Below, one piece after another: positions 44,590 through 57,640 of a DNA stretch of 64,000 bases (the first letter of the stretch is position 1; each line of letters begins with the position of its first letter). The notes below the pieces were generated by a model. The model saw only the letters and a program-made list of their open reading frames with translations, made no database searches and had not been told where the DNA came from. Made by a program: the position numbers and the translations under genes. Source of the stretch: Garcia nutans (lineage: Eukaryota > Streptophyta > Magnoliopsida > Malpighiales > Euphorbiaceae); contig CANTUV010000035.1 in NCBI GenBank assembly GCA_947685225.1, positions 9,555,501 to 9,619,500 on the forward strand, read 5' to 3'.

Positions 44590-46270
44590 TGATGCGTGCC
44601 GTATGCTATATGCAATTACCGCAAGTGCACGGGTCGCTCAAGTAATATAATAGTGAGTGAATGTCGTTCCTTTAGGGACAAGGCCAAGTACTAGTGCAAA
44701 TCTTAATCGTTGTTTAGCGAATTAATAGTTGTGTGATATGTTGTAACTAAAATCAACTAATTAATGAATGAAAGGAAATTAAATGCTGTGCACAAAAGAT
44801 TTATAATGAAAGAACTATCCAGATATTGAATCCCCCTAGCCTCAATGATATTTATAAACAATCCATTCAGCTAAATCGTTTAATCAAATTGAATTGGCAT
44901 TCCTCTAACTTAGATTAAAGCCTCTCTCGAGTGGATTAATCCCTAATCACTAAGTAGAGTGCTGGAATCTCTTCTCAAAACACAATTAAATAGATCATGC
45001 ATTAATGACAAGGAACTATAAACCAAAGGATCTTGTAGGTCTATCTCTAGTACCCCAATCAATCCTCAATCCTTATGAGTATTCAATTCACATCAAGCTT
45101 TCTCAAGTCAATAATATGAAAATAATAACCAATCAACAAGCATGCTATTATCAATTGGAAATAACAACAAGTATCATAAAAATAAAACAACTCAATTAAT
45201 TGATTCAACTGAATACAATTGTTCAATTCATACAAATTGGCTAGGGTTCATCAACATCTAGATAGAGAAAGATTTAGTTCATATTAACAGCTAGAAAAAC
45301 AGAGTAAGATAAATGAGTAAGAGAAACCAAACAATTCATGGCAGTGAATCTATATTTCTTCACTTGAACTCTTGATTCTTGGTTTAGGGGCTTGAGTATG
45401 GTGTGGATCTTCCTTCAATCTCAGCTTAAGACCCTTCTCCTTGCTCCAGCAGATGGCTCTTCCTTCACTTCTCCTTTCTCTGTTTCCAGAAATGCTCCAG
45501 CAAAAACTGCTGTTCTTCTCCCTCTCTTCTCTTTTTAATCCCTTCCAAACCTCCAGCCCATACCTCCAGCTCACTCCACCCATCCATTGTCTACCACTTT
45601 CCCTTGGTTCATCACTCTTTCCCTTGATTTAGGCAAGCTCTCTTTTTCTTGTTCTTTCTTTTTGACAAAGGCCAGCTGTTGTCCCCCACTTATTCCCCAA
45701 TCAGTGCAAAGAATCTCTCTTTTCGACAGGTGACACGACCACTGACAAGCCCATGTCACTGGGCGTGTCATAGGCACTGTGATCTTGAACCAAAGGCACG
45801 TCCACTGACACGCCCGTGTTACTGGGCGTGTCATAGCTACTGTAAGTCTGAATAAAAGGCACGTTCCTTGGCACGCCCGTGGTACTGGACGTGTGATAGC
45901 TACTGTGAGTCTGGATGAATTACACGCTCATTGACATGCCCGTGGTCCTGGGCGTGTCGCAGCTACTGTGACTTTGGGCAAATGGCACGTTTGGTGACAC
46001 GCCTATGCAACTGGACGTGTCATATCCACTGAATGCAGTAACAGGGGTACGCCTAACGACACGCCCATTTTCGTGGGCGTGTCCATTGACTGATTTTGCT
46101 CTTTTCTTCTACTTTCATTCGTAATTGCTCCGAAATGACCAAAAGCCTCAATTTATCGAGAATTTCTGAAATTATCCTTAAATTGCACTTTGAACAAACA
46201 AATTAAACTCAATTTGATAATAATCATATTAAGAAATGGGAATAAAATATCATTAATTGTGTACTTATCA
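44590..46270 (-). repeat. 5' LTR of the Athila element
   Basis: 1681 bp, colinear with 33227-34907 and about 99.2% identical by eye. It contains the same six-unit array at 45726-46095. The first unit has lost one arm by an ACACGCCC to ACAAGCCC change. Confidence 0.95.
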
Positions 46271-48017
46271 AACACTCTCCAAAGGCAAAGAAGAAGGAAA
46301 CAAATTAGGAAAAGGGACAAACTCATCGAGAAAGAATATTAGGTTAGAATTTTTGTTATCTTTTTTAATACGTTTTTATTTTCTTAATTTCTTCTCTTTG
46401 ATTTAGATTTTATTGTTTATACTTTTAATATTTAATATTGTGTGATAATTTTTTGCTTCAACTATTTTTTAAGATATTATATTTATGATTCAATACTTTT
46501 TTTTTCTCTTTGTTTTAATTTTTTATATGTTTTATTAGGTAAATTTAGAAGCATATACACATATATAAATATTAATATTTTGTTTGATCATATAGTTATT
46601 ATTATTTTTTGAAGTTATGGAGAGATATTTCAAGAGAAAAGCTATAGTTGAATCACAACATATGTCATCCATTCAAAAATCATAATGCAATGATAAAAGT
46701 ATTATAGCTCAAAAAAGAGTTATACCAAATTTGATTTGGTAAGCCTTTTAGCATGCCCTGGGCTATGCAAACTAATAATGGATTATCATCCAAACATTCG
46801 AGATGAAATTATAAGAGTATACTTGCAAAAAGGGCCTTATCAACCCTATTCACATGATTTTAAGCAAATTTTACAAGCAAATAAATAACGACAATTTAAT
46901 CCATCATGGTTTAATGAATATTCCATATGGTTGGAATATAGTATTGAGAAGGATGTAACATATGACTTGTGTTTTTACCTCTTTAAATCAACAAGTAAAA
47001 AGCATAGCAGTGATAGTGATGCTGTCATGGTAGATAGGTTTAGAAATTAGAAGAAGAAAGAGAATTACACATTCATGTTGAAGGTCCCAATAGTACATAT
47101 AATCAGGCATGGAATAATTGTTAAGCTTTAATGAATCAATGACAACACCTCCAAACAATTGTCAATAAGTAGACAAAACAAGCTCAAAATGATTATCCAA
47201 GTTTGTTTACATACTTCTATTGATTGTATTCAATTTTTTTAAGGTAAGGTTTGGCTTTTTGTGGGCATAATGAATCTAGTGAATTAACAATCTGAAAAAA
47301 TTTCTTAGAAATTTTGAAGTTTCTTGGTGATCATAATAAAGAAATTAGAAAAGTTACTTTAGATAGATGTCTTTGAAATCTTAAATTGACAACCTCAGAT
47401 ATTTAGGAAGATATTATGACTGCTTGTGCAACTGAACAACAAAAATGATTATTCAAGACCTTGTAGATGCTTTGTTCTCTATTTTAGTGGATAAGGCTCA
47501 TGATATAATAATGAAAGAATAAATGGTAGTTGTGATACATTATGTAAACAAGCATGGTTATGTAATTAAATGTCTTTTAGGCGTTGCTCATGTCACAAAT
47601 ACTACTGCTTTGTCCTTAAAGGTAGCAATCAATGCATTATTGGCCAAACACATGCTAAGTTTATCAATATTTCATGGTTAAGGCTATGACGATGGAGCAA
47701 GTCATATGCAAGGTGAGTTTAACAATCTCAAAAATTTGATATTAAAGGAGAATAGTAGTGCTTTTTAAGCTTATTGTTTTGCTCATCAATTTCAATTAGC
47801 ACTTTTATCTATTGCAAAAAACCATGTATCAATTGTCTTGCTTTTCACTTTAGTTACAAGTGCTATAAATGTTGTTGGACACTCTTATAAGTGCCATGAT
47901 GTGCATCTAGAGTCTCAAACTACTCATGTTTTAAAATCATTAGAAAGTGGTGACTTTGAAAATGGATAATGACAAAATCAAGAGTCTAAACAAGCTGGAG
48001 ATACATTATGGTGTTCA

Positions 48018-49354
48018 TATTAAGTCCTAGCCTAGCTACTGCAAATAGATAGTGCCTAAACAAGAAATATAGTGCAAGTAAAGTGTCATGTCCTGAGGGA
48101 AGAAATATTTTAAGTAACCTAAAGTCAGATTTCTTTATTATCTGAAGAAATCAAATAAGTTGTGATTGATTGAATTCTAAGTTAATTAATTTATCTAAAA
48201 TGTAGGATTAGGTTTCATCAATTAATTTCCTTGATTCTCATCCAATTCAATCAATTCAATCCTAATAAATTAAAAATCAAAGTCCCTTAAAAAATCAGCC
48301 TTACGCTTTCTCAAGTTATTAGATTAGTAATTGAGTTACTCTAATTTCTTACTCTCGTTAGAATACAAACAACACAATACACTAGCTTAAAGAGATATAA
48401 GAATGGTTCCCTAGAAAGATTCTTTATCTCTAAACACAACTTTCTAAGGTTGTTATTCTCTTAAATAATATTGCATTCAGTTCTCACTTATTACACAATA
48501 TATGAAATCAAGCAATCAATGGCTAGTTGATCACTAGCCTTAAGCATAAGAATAACAAATCAATGGAAAGAGAAAAATATGACTAAACTTCATTAAGAAC
48601 TCATAGAAGAAACAAATGAATTCATCTAATCCCATAAGGAGATTAGTTACTCATATCCAAATTAAACAATAAAACAATTGGTTTAGAATATCCAAATGAA
48701 GAACTCATGGATAATCAATTAAAGAATCAACTTAGAATTAAACAAAACTATAAAATCTTCAAATTGAGAACTAAAATCTGAATATTGGATCGAATGGAGC
48801 TCGTAAATTGGGTTGAGATCTCCTCTAAACCTTAATCACCTCCTTCTTTTCTTCCAAAGAAACCCTAAGTGCAGGCTACCTCTCCTATATATACTGCTCA
48901 ATTGCCTCTTAGGGCAAAACTAGGTAGCCTTAAAAATTGTGCATTCTAGCGCGTAAAAATTATGCACAGCTATGCATAAACATAACAACACAGCCTTGCC
49001 AAATGAAAATCTTCTATGCTCATTTTTTTTACATAGTCAGAGATTCTTCTACATGGGTGTGTTTTGGGATTTTTGCACACCTGTGCTATTGTTTTTGCCT
49101 TTAGATCTTCTCTTCTTTTTTTAGACAGTTTGCTTTTCATCTACACACCTGTTCCTATACATATGGACACACTTGTGCACATGCTTTTCTTGTAAGAATT
49201 CATGTATTTAATCTCATTTTCATGGTCTCATGCTATATTTCTATGCAAACTGTCAAGAAAGAGATTTTATATTAAAAATCATTATGAGACATAGAAGAAA
49301 CAACATTCATATATATTTTTCTATAAAAATATTATAGATAAAAATGGTTCAACA
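48018..49354. mobile_element. Solo LTR (about 1.34 kb) in the hAT relic
   Basis: It splits the coding sequence at TGGTGTTCA / CATTACCAAAC, so removal restores WCSHYQT. The flanking pentamers GTTCA and ATTCA differ at one base. In layout and scattered blocks it resembles the Athila LTR in plus-strand reading: an AGTGTCATGTCCTGAGGGA block near the start against AATGTCGTTCCTCTAGGGA, then a TCCAATTCAATC region, a run of short ATC-rich helper sequences, and near 49050-49190 a degenerate ACACACCTGTTC/ GGACACACTTGTGC palindromic patch. No internal domain is present. Terminal bases are decayed (TA...CA). Confidence 0.65.
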
Positions 49355-50324
49355 ATTCACATTACCAAACTTTGATTAGCCTGGTTGAGATTTTTTTTTG
49401 TTATTGATGTGCTTTAATTTGTTATGATAAATGGAAAATCAAAACAAAAAGTTGAAGCTTATACTTTATTGCACTCTCTGCAATCTTTTCACGTTGTATT
49501 TTGGCTCATTTTGATAAATAATATATTAGAAATTACTCATGAATTGTCATAAGCATTGCAAAGAAAGGATCAATATATTGTTAATGCAATGACATTGATA
49601 TAAATAGCTAAGTAACGATTGCAATCAATGTGAGAAGGCAGATGGGAGCTTTTGTTGGATGATGTTTCCTCATTTTATGAAAAGCATGAAATAGAAGTCC
49701 TTAACATGAATGATATGTATGTTGTTCGTGGATGGTCTCAATGCACTTTTGAGAGAGTGACAAACATGCTTCATTGTAAAGTTGAATTGTTTTGTGCTAC
49801 TATAGATTTGCAACTCTAGAGCTCAACATCACTATAATGAAGTAAATACAAAATTACTTTTATGTGTTGCATGTTTGAATCCAATCTATTCCTTCTCATC
49901 TCATGATAAAGGAAAGTTGCTTCATTTGGCTCAATTTTTATCCACTTGACTTTTCCTTAGTTCAACTTATGGCTTTGGAAAATCAGTTAGAGATATACAT
50001 CATTGATATAAAGTCTAATTGTGAGTTTTTGAATTTGATTGGAATTTCTAATCATACTGAAAAAATGGCAAGGACAAAGAAAGATGCTTTGTATCCATTG
50101 GTCTATATAAACTTATAACTTCGGCTTTAAATTTACATGTTGCAACTGACATAGTTAAGACGGCATTTTATATGAAGGTTATCAAGAATCGATTGCATAA
50201 CATGATGAGAGATCAATGGATGGTTAATTGTTTGATGACATATATTGAGAAAAATTTATTTAATATCATCGACAATAGACCATCATGTATTACTATCAAG
50301 GAATGAAAAAACATGGAGAGTAAC

Positions 50325-52974
50325 TGTAATATCTCAAAATTTTAAAAATATTAATTTTTAAAAATTAAATAAATGATTTAAAAGTATATGTATATATATA
50401 ATTAAGTGAAAAGAAAAGAGAAAGGAAAGATGTGTATATGATGTATATATATAGATATATACAATATATACAAGTCAACATTTTAACTTGGTCAAATGCT
50501 ATTTTTAATTATTTAACTATTAATTAATGGATAGTGAAAGAGGATATTTGATGTTAATTATATTATAATAATATATATGCTTGGTGGAGATTAAAAGAGG
50601 GAAAGTTGTGTGGTTAATAGGAGTTTAGTTGGTAAAAAGAGGAGTTGATCTTATCTTCTTCTTCTTCTTATTCTTCCTCCATTGTAGTCGGCCATCATTA
50701 TCAAAGGGAAGAGAATTTTACTTCTTGCTAACTCAAGTAATTGAAGGATTTCAAGTATTCAAGTTGGAGTTTTAAGGATTTTCTTCATATTTGGTAAGTT
50801 TTCAACTTGTTTCTTTGATTTCCTTTGAAAGTTGTATTTGTGTGAATTGGATAATTGTAGTTTATGTTCATGGTTGATTTTAGTATGTTTGAAGTTCTTT
50901 TGTCTAGTTAACTATGAAGTTTGTGGTTGGATTAAAGAAAAGGGTTAAGTTTGGTAAAGAGGATAAGAATTTTAGGTTGTGTAATTTTTGAGTTGAGAAG
51001 TCATGGTTATGATTGTGTATTTTTGTTTTTAATTGAGTTGTTTTGATGTTTATACAAGTATTATGTGGTATAATGATAGATTTGGTTGAGTTTGTATGAA
51101 GTTAAAAAGGTTAATGCAAGATTATAGTTGGATGTGACAATAGTGTGTGAATATTAGGTTTTTGGCCTGACACGCCCGGTGGCACGGCCATGTCTTTGGG
51201 CTTGTCAATGGTTCTGTTTTCAGTGTTGGTGACACGCCCATATCACTGAGCGTGTCACAACTACTGTGTTGTTGTAGAATTGACACGTGCAGTGATACGC
51301 CCATATCACTGAGCGTGCCATAGTTACTGTGTTGTTGTAGTATTTACACGTGCAGTGACACGCCCCATGTCACTGAGCGTGTCATAGCTATTATGTTGTT
51401 GGAGTTTTTACACGTGCATTGACATGTCCATGTTATTGACCGTGTCATATTTTCTGTATTGTGGGTTTAGAGGACGGTCATTGACACGCCCGTGTTGTTG
51501 AGCGTGTCATGTGTAGAGATTGCCTTAAATAGTTTTTTTTTTCTTATTTTTCTTGTGCTGAGAGATTTTGTTTATACCTATAAGTGTATCACTAAGTGAT
51601 TATTTATAATCACATTTGATTTAGGCTTTGAAGAGACTTGAGCTACCCTAATCCAAGTGTTGAGGGATATCTTGGAAGAGGAGGTTGGAGTAGTGTTTGT
51701 TGCTTTTAGAGGTAAGTACAAACTTTGAATAATTGTTTATATTTACATGACATTGGGACTTAATACATCTGGTTGAAAAATGTATTAAGTTACTTACTAC
51801 ATTGTTGATGCATGAGTAATATGCTATGATTTGTACATTGTGAATTATGTTGAATTATCAAAGGCAATTGGGTAATGTGTTTAAATGAAAAGAAATGTGG
51901 TATAATGTGATGAGATATGTGAAAACATAATGTAATGAATTGATATTGTTGTAAATGAGAAAAATGAAAAAAAGATGAGAAAATAAAACAATGTGCCTAG
52001 CTTGATTATGTGACAATGAGAAAGAAATTGATAATGAGAAATATGAATAAATTGTGTGCCTAGTATGTTATTTAATTTTCAGAGTTTTGGATTTGGCGGC
52101 ATACCTATAATTTGCCTACGGGCTAGACGCTGGGCATCACTGTGAAAATATTTTTGAGGTGAAATGACCGAGTCGTAAGCCTAAAAAATAAATCCTTGAA
52201 GCTAGGCTGGGTGAAATAACCAAGTCGTAAACTCAGACCTAGTTGGATTATTACATCAATGTATTGCCTACGGGGCTATACACATGGTGTCATTATAGAC
52301 TAAAGCAGTAACTTTAAAATTTGAATAGTATATTTGATTCTTTTTGGGCCCATGCTTGTATTTGCTTTTATGTAAATTATGAATTGTGGAACAATTGAGC
52401 AATTTATCAAGATATAATAATATAATATTATGAGATATAATATCTTTATGTGTTGTGTATTAGCATTGCATTTAAACTATATTGTTATCAAAGTTTGTAC
52501 TACAAAGCTTTTGGCTTAGCGCGATTGTGATTCATCACGCAGATAACATGGTATATTCGGTTGAGCAGGAGAGTTCGTCTAGACCAAGTCGGATCTAAGC
52601 TTGAGATCTTGAGTGTAGAGTTTTGTTAGACATCAAGATCAGAGATAAACTGCCAGCATGTATATATTTTATATTTATGTACATATTGATTTCATGTATA
52701 TTAGATTATATTTTGATGTATCTATATGTATATTCCGTAAAACTATAAAAAATATTTTTGTTAAACTTTTAGTAATAAAGTTATATATATGTTTTAACAA
52801 ATAATGTTTCAACTATTATTTATATGATATTGGTTGAATGTTTTAAGATTATATAGATTTTATAAATGATGATTTGAATGCTTAAAATGATTATGATATT
52901 CTTGTATTCTCTATACATATATTACATATATTGAGAATATGTAATGTACGTATATTGAGTTTAAGAGTATTACA
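50325..52974 (+). mobile_element. Solo LTR (2.65 kb) of a second gypsy family
   Basis: It starts TGTAATATCTC and ends AAGAGTATTACA (matching TGTAAT/ATTACA ends). Near-exact 5-bp duplications GTAAC (50320-50324) and GTAAT (52975-52979) flank it. It is related in layout to the 24065-26851 LTR (TTC repeats, GGTAAGTACAAAC, GCCTACGGGCTAGACGCTGGGCATC). It carries a six-unit ACACGCCC array at 51165-51510. It interrupts the last codons of the hAT relic. No internal sequence remains, consistent with LTR-LTR recombination. Confidence 0.85.
51165..51510. repeat. ACACGCCC palindromic array, six units (solo LTR of a different family)
   Basis: Units of about 63 bp of the form ACACGTGCAGTGACACGCCCATGTCACTGAGCGTGTCATAGCTACTGTG plus a spacer such as TTGTTGTAG. 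The arms, the 62-63 bp period, and the CATAGCTACTG tail match the Athila arrays, although the surrounding LTR is unrelated. Relative to transcription of its host LTR it has the opposite orientation to the Athila arrays. Confidence 0.9.
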
Positions 52975-52995
52975 GTAATTGTATCCTTTTTTTAT

Positions 52996-55900
52996 ATATA
53001 AAAGATATTTATTTATTAGTTTATGAATATATAATAATCTATTATATTATTTTTAATATATATATATAGATGATATTTTTATTTTATCCCTTCATTAAAA
53101 AGTCTAACTTTGCCCCAGCTACCAATGGCCTTCTATTCTTGTTGTTTTTGCCCCGCTTCTATTCTTGCTAGTTTTGAGTGTTGTTATTAGTACACTTATT
53201 GCTGTTAGTTATCAGTTTTAAACAATATCAAATGATTGAAAATTAGTGATTAAATTTAACATTTGTTGTAGTGATATAAAATATAAAATATTTTATTTTA
53301 TATGGCAATTTTTAATTAATCACAATTTTAATGCTTGAATTAGTAAAATCTTTACAATTAATTATAATTATTGATTAATTATAGATATAACTTGAATTTG
53401 AAAAATAATAAAATTTTTAAAAATATGTAATACCACTGGACGAAACTTAATAATAAGAAGACTTACTATCAATTATTACCACTAGATAAAATAAGCCTAA
53501 AATGATTTAGATGACTTATTTCTATCATTGAAAAATATACTAATATATAAGAAAAAAATACATTATTTAAAAAACTAATATTAAAGATAGAACAAAATTT
53601 TAATATTTTTTAGTAATTCGAATTAAAAAAAAAATTAGTGTATGTATATATATATGATACTTATTTAATATAAATAAATTTAAAATATAAATTTATTAAT
53701 AGTAAAATTTTGCTTAATTATATTAAATTTAATAAAGTTGAATTAGTGAAATAGTTTTTTATTATTAAATATAAAAATATAAATTTCGTAAAAAATGATA
53801 AAGTTTATTAATTATGTCACAGGAGAATTTGAATGAACTTTTTCCGATCTCAATGCTTCTGGGATAACTACTTAGATTTCATTTGATTAATGATTTTGTT
53901 ATTTCATATGAATTTTTTTAAATATATTATATACAAAGTTTCTTGAGAACCGCAGCTTCATGTTTGATTGTTTATTAATTAATTTGTAAAGTTTCTTGAG
54001 AAACAAACAAAGCCCATTAAAAAAAATTACACCCCTTGTAAATTTATTTATTTATATTTTTTAGCAACAAAATTTTCATCATTTTACAAGAATATATAAT
54101 AAATTTATAATAATAATTTAACAATAAAAGTATAAAAATTATCATACCTATAGTAAAATTGTAATAAATTAATAATAAATTTTATATATACTATATGATA
54201 AATTAATAAATTAATAAAAAAATCCTAATAAATTTATACTTTTTGAACTAATAAATTTGTAATATTATAACTTTTCTTAGCAAATTTGTAAAATGCCTTA
54301 TTAGATTTGAAAAAATAGTTATGCCCACAAATATTATTGGCATGAAATTATGGATATATATATAGTGGCGAAACCACTCTTTAAGAAAGAGGAGAAACTG
54401 CCCTCCTTTATTTTTATTGAAAAAAAATTATACACACATTTTTTATTAAAATTTTTAAAATTTTTATTTACTCCCTTTAAAATTTTTACTTATCCCTTCA
54501 AACTCATTGAAAATGAACGTAAGGTTAAATATTTTATTTTTTAATATTTTTTTTATTTTTATTTTTTTATTTATGTTTTTAATATTTTATCATGTAAAAA
54601 GTAATTATAATTTTTTTCTTCTTTATCTATAAAAGAAATTTTTATATATTAATCTAAAAAATTATAAAAAAATTATTATTTATATTATATTTAATATATA
54701 TAATATTTTTTATTTTTATCCCTCTCCTATCAAACCTCTTACTTTGCTCCTTTATATACAATTAATTCTCAATTGACATCTTTGCCAGAGAAAGTGCCTT
54801 TCTTTTCTAATTGTAATTAGGTAAATTTTTTCTATTAATTATTTTCTTCATTTTATTTAAAGTTTTATATAAAAAAATTATTTTATTTTAATTATTATTT
54901 TTAAAATTTTAATAAAGTATTAATTAAAAAAATTTAATATTATTTTATTAATTGTTGAAAGAAAATAAATAAAATGAGAAAGATAAAAAAATATTATTTA
55001 GATAAATTATAATAAATTTTTTATAAAATTTATAATGAATAATTCTGTATATATTATTTTTATATTATATTTAAAATAAAAAAATATTTTATTAATCATA
55101 CATCAAAGTTTATATAAATACGTTTTTTCTTTATAAATAAAATAAAATGAATGGCATTGATTTCTTCGTGAGGTGATTTATGTTTGCAGTTAATTAATTA
55201 ATAACAGCCACGTGTGGTGCGATAATAATTAACCAGAAACGAACGAGATTTATAGCTTTGGAAAAGAGGACAAAGTTGAAAGTTGAAATCCAATGGCCAC
55301 CAAACAAAGTGCTTAAACATTTACAAAGTTTTCTCATTATTATGTGTTTGAGAATCTTCTAAAGCATTAAAGATTTTATTTAGTATTCAATATTATTGTC
55401 AAAAGATGAAGGTCGAAGTCATCAAAAGATAGCAAGAAAAAAGGGATCCACCTATAATTATGAAAAATTCAAAAGAGAGAAAGTAAAACAAACCAATATA
55501 TTTAAAATTAATTTTAAAAAATTGTTATTCACATATTTTAAAAATCATTTCCAGCATTGCAAATCATCGAATTTAAATTATATCCAAAGTTATACAAACA
55601 TTAATGAAATTATGATTTTTTATTAGATTTTTCAAATTTTTTTATTTTTTTTAATATATTTTGATCATTTTATAAAAGTATACAATAAACTCATAATAAT
55701 CTAATAATATTATAAAATTTTTCCTTGTCAAATTCGGAAAAACACTTATATATTACTTGCTATATATGCTATTATCATACTGTAAACATGATTTATTGCT
55801 TAAAATTAGGCTAAGTTTGTGGTATTGAAGGGTGATGCGCTGTGGAGCTTTTATTTTGGCCCAATCGTGTGCACATAGAATGCGTGATGCTTTCAGAAAC

Positions 55901-57219
55901 AGGACACTGACATAGATTTTGATTTTTGAGGGGGTTGTTTTTTTGGTAAGCATATATTACAAATTTCTTTATCTGTATATATGTACAATGCAGCATATGC
56001 ATAAATGCGTTATGTACTATGCCATTGTCTATGCTAAGCTAGTTTAAAAATCTCATCATGCATTTTGTCATGCATGATTGTTATACTAACGAACACCAAA
56101 TAGGATATACTTTCTCTTTTCTGAGGAGTTTTCTTTTTCTCTACAGAGCCTTCCCTTTTGCTGATTTCTGTCCAAAATTTAGGATTGCTGGCTGACATTT
56201 TTAGCCGCTGACATTGAAAAGATAAATAAATAAAATAGCAGCAAGCAGTTACCAGATGGGCATGAAGAAAATGAAGATCCTACACTGATAATTAACAAAG
56301 GTAAAAAACAACTAACTCACCAAGCTAAAACGGCGTTGGCCATTTTGTTAGAGGTGGGCAACAAAGGCCATGAAGAAAAAAGGCCGAAATATCAAACAGA
56401 GCCTCATTCAATTTTCAATTTTCCATAAGGCCGAAGATGGAGCACAGTTAGGAAGACCAACATCCAATCCAACTTGAGGCCCGATTTATCAATGTGTCCG
56501 CATAGGTCCGATGGTGTATATTATGGATTATTTTAGGAGTTTTTTATTTTTATTTTATAAAACTACGTGAAAAATAAAAAAAAAATTTAAAAAAATATTA
56601 TTATTATAAAAAAATTTTAAAATACTTAAAAATTTTACAAAATTATAAAAATATTATACATCAACATATTTTTACGATTAGTACATGTTATATATATATT
56701 ATAAAATTCTTTAAAAAAAATTAAGTTTATTTCAGATATTATTTTATAAAAAAAATATCTTTAATATAAAATAACATAATTTTTTAAAAATTTCTCAAAA
56801 AAAAATTTTAAGAATATAATTTTATAATATAATTTTATATATTTTAAATATATTATAGATATATTATAGATATTTCGTATATATATATATATATATTATG
56901 TTTTAGTATTTATATAATATAAAACTTTTATATGTTGTTTAATTATAGTATATATGTTGTAGATATATTACGAATATATTATATATATATATTACATATA
57001 TGTTACTGTTTATTATATATATATATTATGTATATGTTATGCATGTATTTTTTATGTATAATAAAAATATAGTAACAAAAAAATATTTATAAATAAAAAA
57101 TATTAAAAATAAAAATAAAAAATTACAAAAATTTTTAAAAAAGGAAAAAATGTGAAAAAAAGCAATGTTGCAATTAAAAAAACTCACTATATTTTTAAAA
57201 ACATCAACCCAAGTACTGA
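52996..57219. other. AT-rich intergenic sequence
   Basis: No gene can be supported. The composition is strongly AT, with many TATATA and poly-A/T runs. Near 54364 TAGTGGCGAAACCACT may be the end of a decayed hAT MITE. Some higher-complexity sequence at 55140-55400 and 56100-56500 (CACGTGTGGTGC; ACGGCGTTGGCC) has no recognised identity. Confidence 0.4.
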
Positions 57220-57640
57220 TACTACTCTTTTTTTACCGAGCTCTCTGTCCGATTATTCTATGGCTGGATTCTCATTAGCATGACAAACCTCGGTATAAGG
57301 TACTCCAGGTTCACCAAGATTCTAATGTCCAACGGATACTCTATTGATACACACACCTGCAAATCACCCTAGCATATGTCAAACTTTGTCTTCCTGCATC
57401 AAATATAAATAGAGGAGTCACCACCACAGATATGAGATCTTTCTATCTCTTTTACTCTCTCTTTACTTAGAATACTCGAACTGACTTAGATACCAAAATC
57501 TCTTTTGAAAAGCTCGATTCATCTTTTCTCTATCTTGTAGGTAGAAGTCTCGTACTAACAGTAAAGAACCCAGTCTATAAGAGCTAGGGGACCCAATCTA
57601 TAAGAGCTAGGATCGAGCCCCCGAGAAAAACCCCATCATG
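57220..57640 (+). mobile_element. LTR-promoter-like retroelement relic
   Basis: Mixed-composition sequence contains a TATA box (TATAAATAG at 57404-57412), then a CT-rich leader with TCTTTTACTCTCTCTTTAC. A 23-bp tandem duplication (ACCCARTCTATAAGAGCTAGG) follows at 57568-57612, then ATCGAGCCCCCGAG. This is the arrangement of a gypsy LTR U3/R region, but no partner LTR or duplication is visible. Confidence 0.35.

Larger units (their letters stand above)
33227..46270 (-). mobile_element. Complete young Athila-type Ty3/gypsy retrotransposon
   Basis: The 13,044-bp element is on the minus strand. It has two 1681-bp LTRs with TG...CA ends, an exact 5-bp duplication AACAC (33222-33226, 46271-46275), a tRNA-Asp-type primer site after the 5' LTR, an intact gag-pol, a second intact ORF downstream, and a polypurine tract before the 3' LTR. 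Aligning the LTRs by eye gives about 14 substitutions and no net length change (about 0.8%). That implies insertion within roughly the last million years at usual plant rates. Protease DLGAS, RT FMDDFSVYG and the tRNA-Asp primer site are Athila/Tat hallmarks. It may still be competent for transposition, though that cannot be proved from sequence. Confidence 0.95.
46617..52995 (+). pseudogene. hAT-type transposase relic (TTF zinc finger, DUF4371, dimerisation domain)
   Basis: It begins ATGGAGAGATATTTCAAG (MERYFKRK), the usual start of this plant family. Across frames it gives DYHPNIRDEIIRVYLQKGPYQP (46780-46850), FNPSWFNEYSIWLEYSIEKDVTYDLC (46890-46980), DUF4371-like blocks (47120-47960; FLEILKFLGDHNKEI, GYDDGASHMQGEF, CFAHQFQLALLSIAKNH) and GDTLWCSHYQTLISLVEI joined across a solo LTR. 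Towards the end are MNDMYVVRGWSQ (49708) and KVIKNRLHNMMRDQWMVNCLMTYIEK (50176-50250). Stops and shifts are frequent. The last codons (KNMESN, then CIL after 52980) flank the second solo LTR. It is dead; these proteins once cut and paste hAT DNA and are common as degenerate host copies. Confidence 0.9.

Noticed and set aside
50325..52974. Solo LTR read as an expressed gene because of GT/AG-like signals (GGTAAGTT, GGTAAGTACA)
   Set aside because: Both ends and the duplication define an LTR. There is no ORF longer than about 60 codons.
55396..55626. Lys-rich 76-codon ORF
   Set aside because: Low-complexity AT-rich sequence without family similarity.
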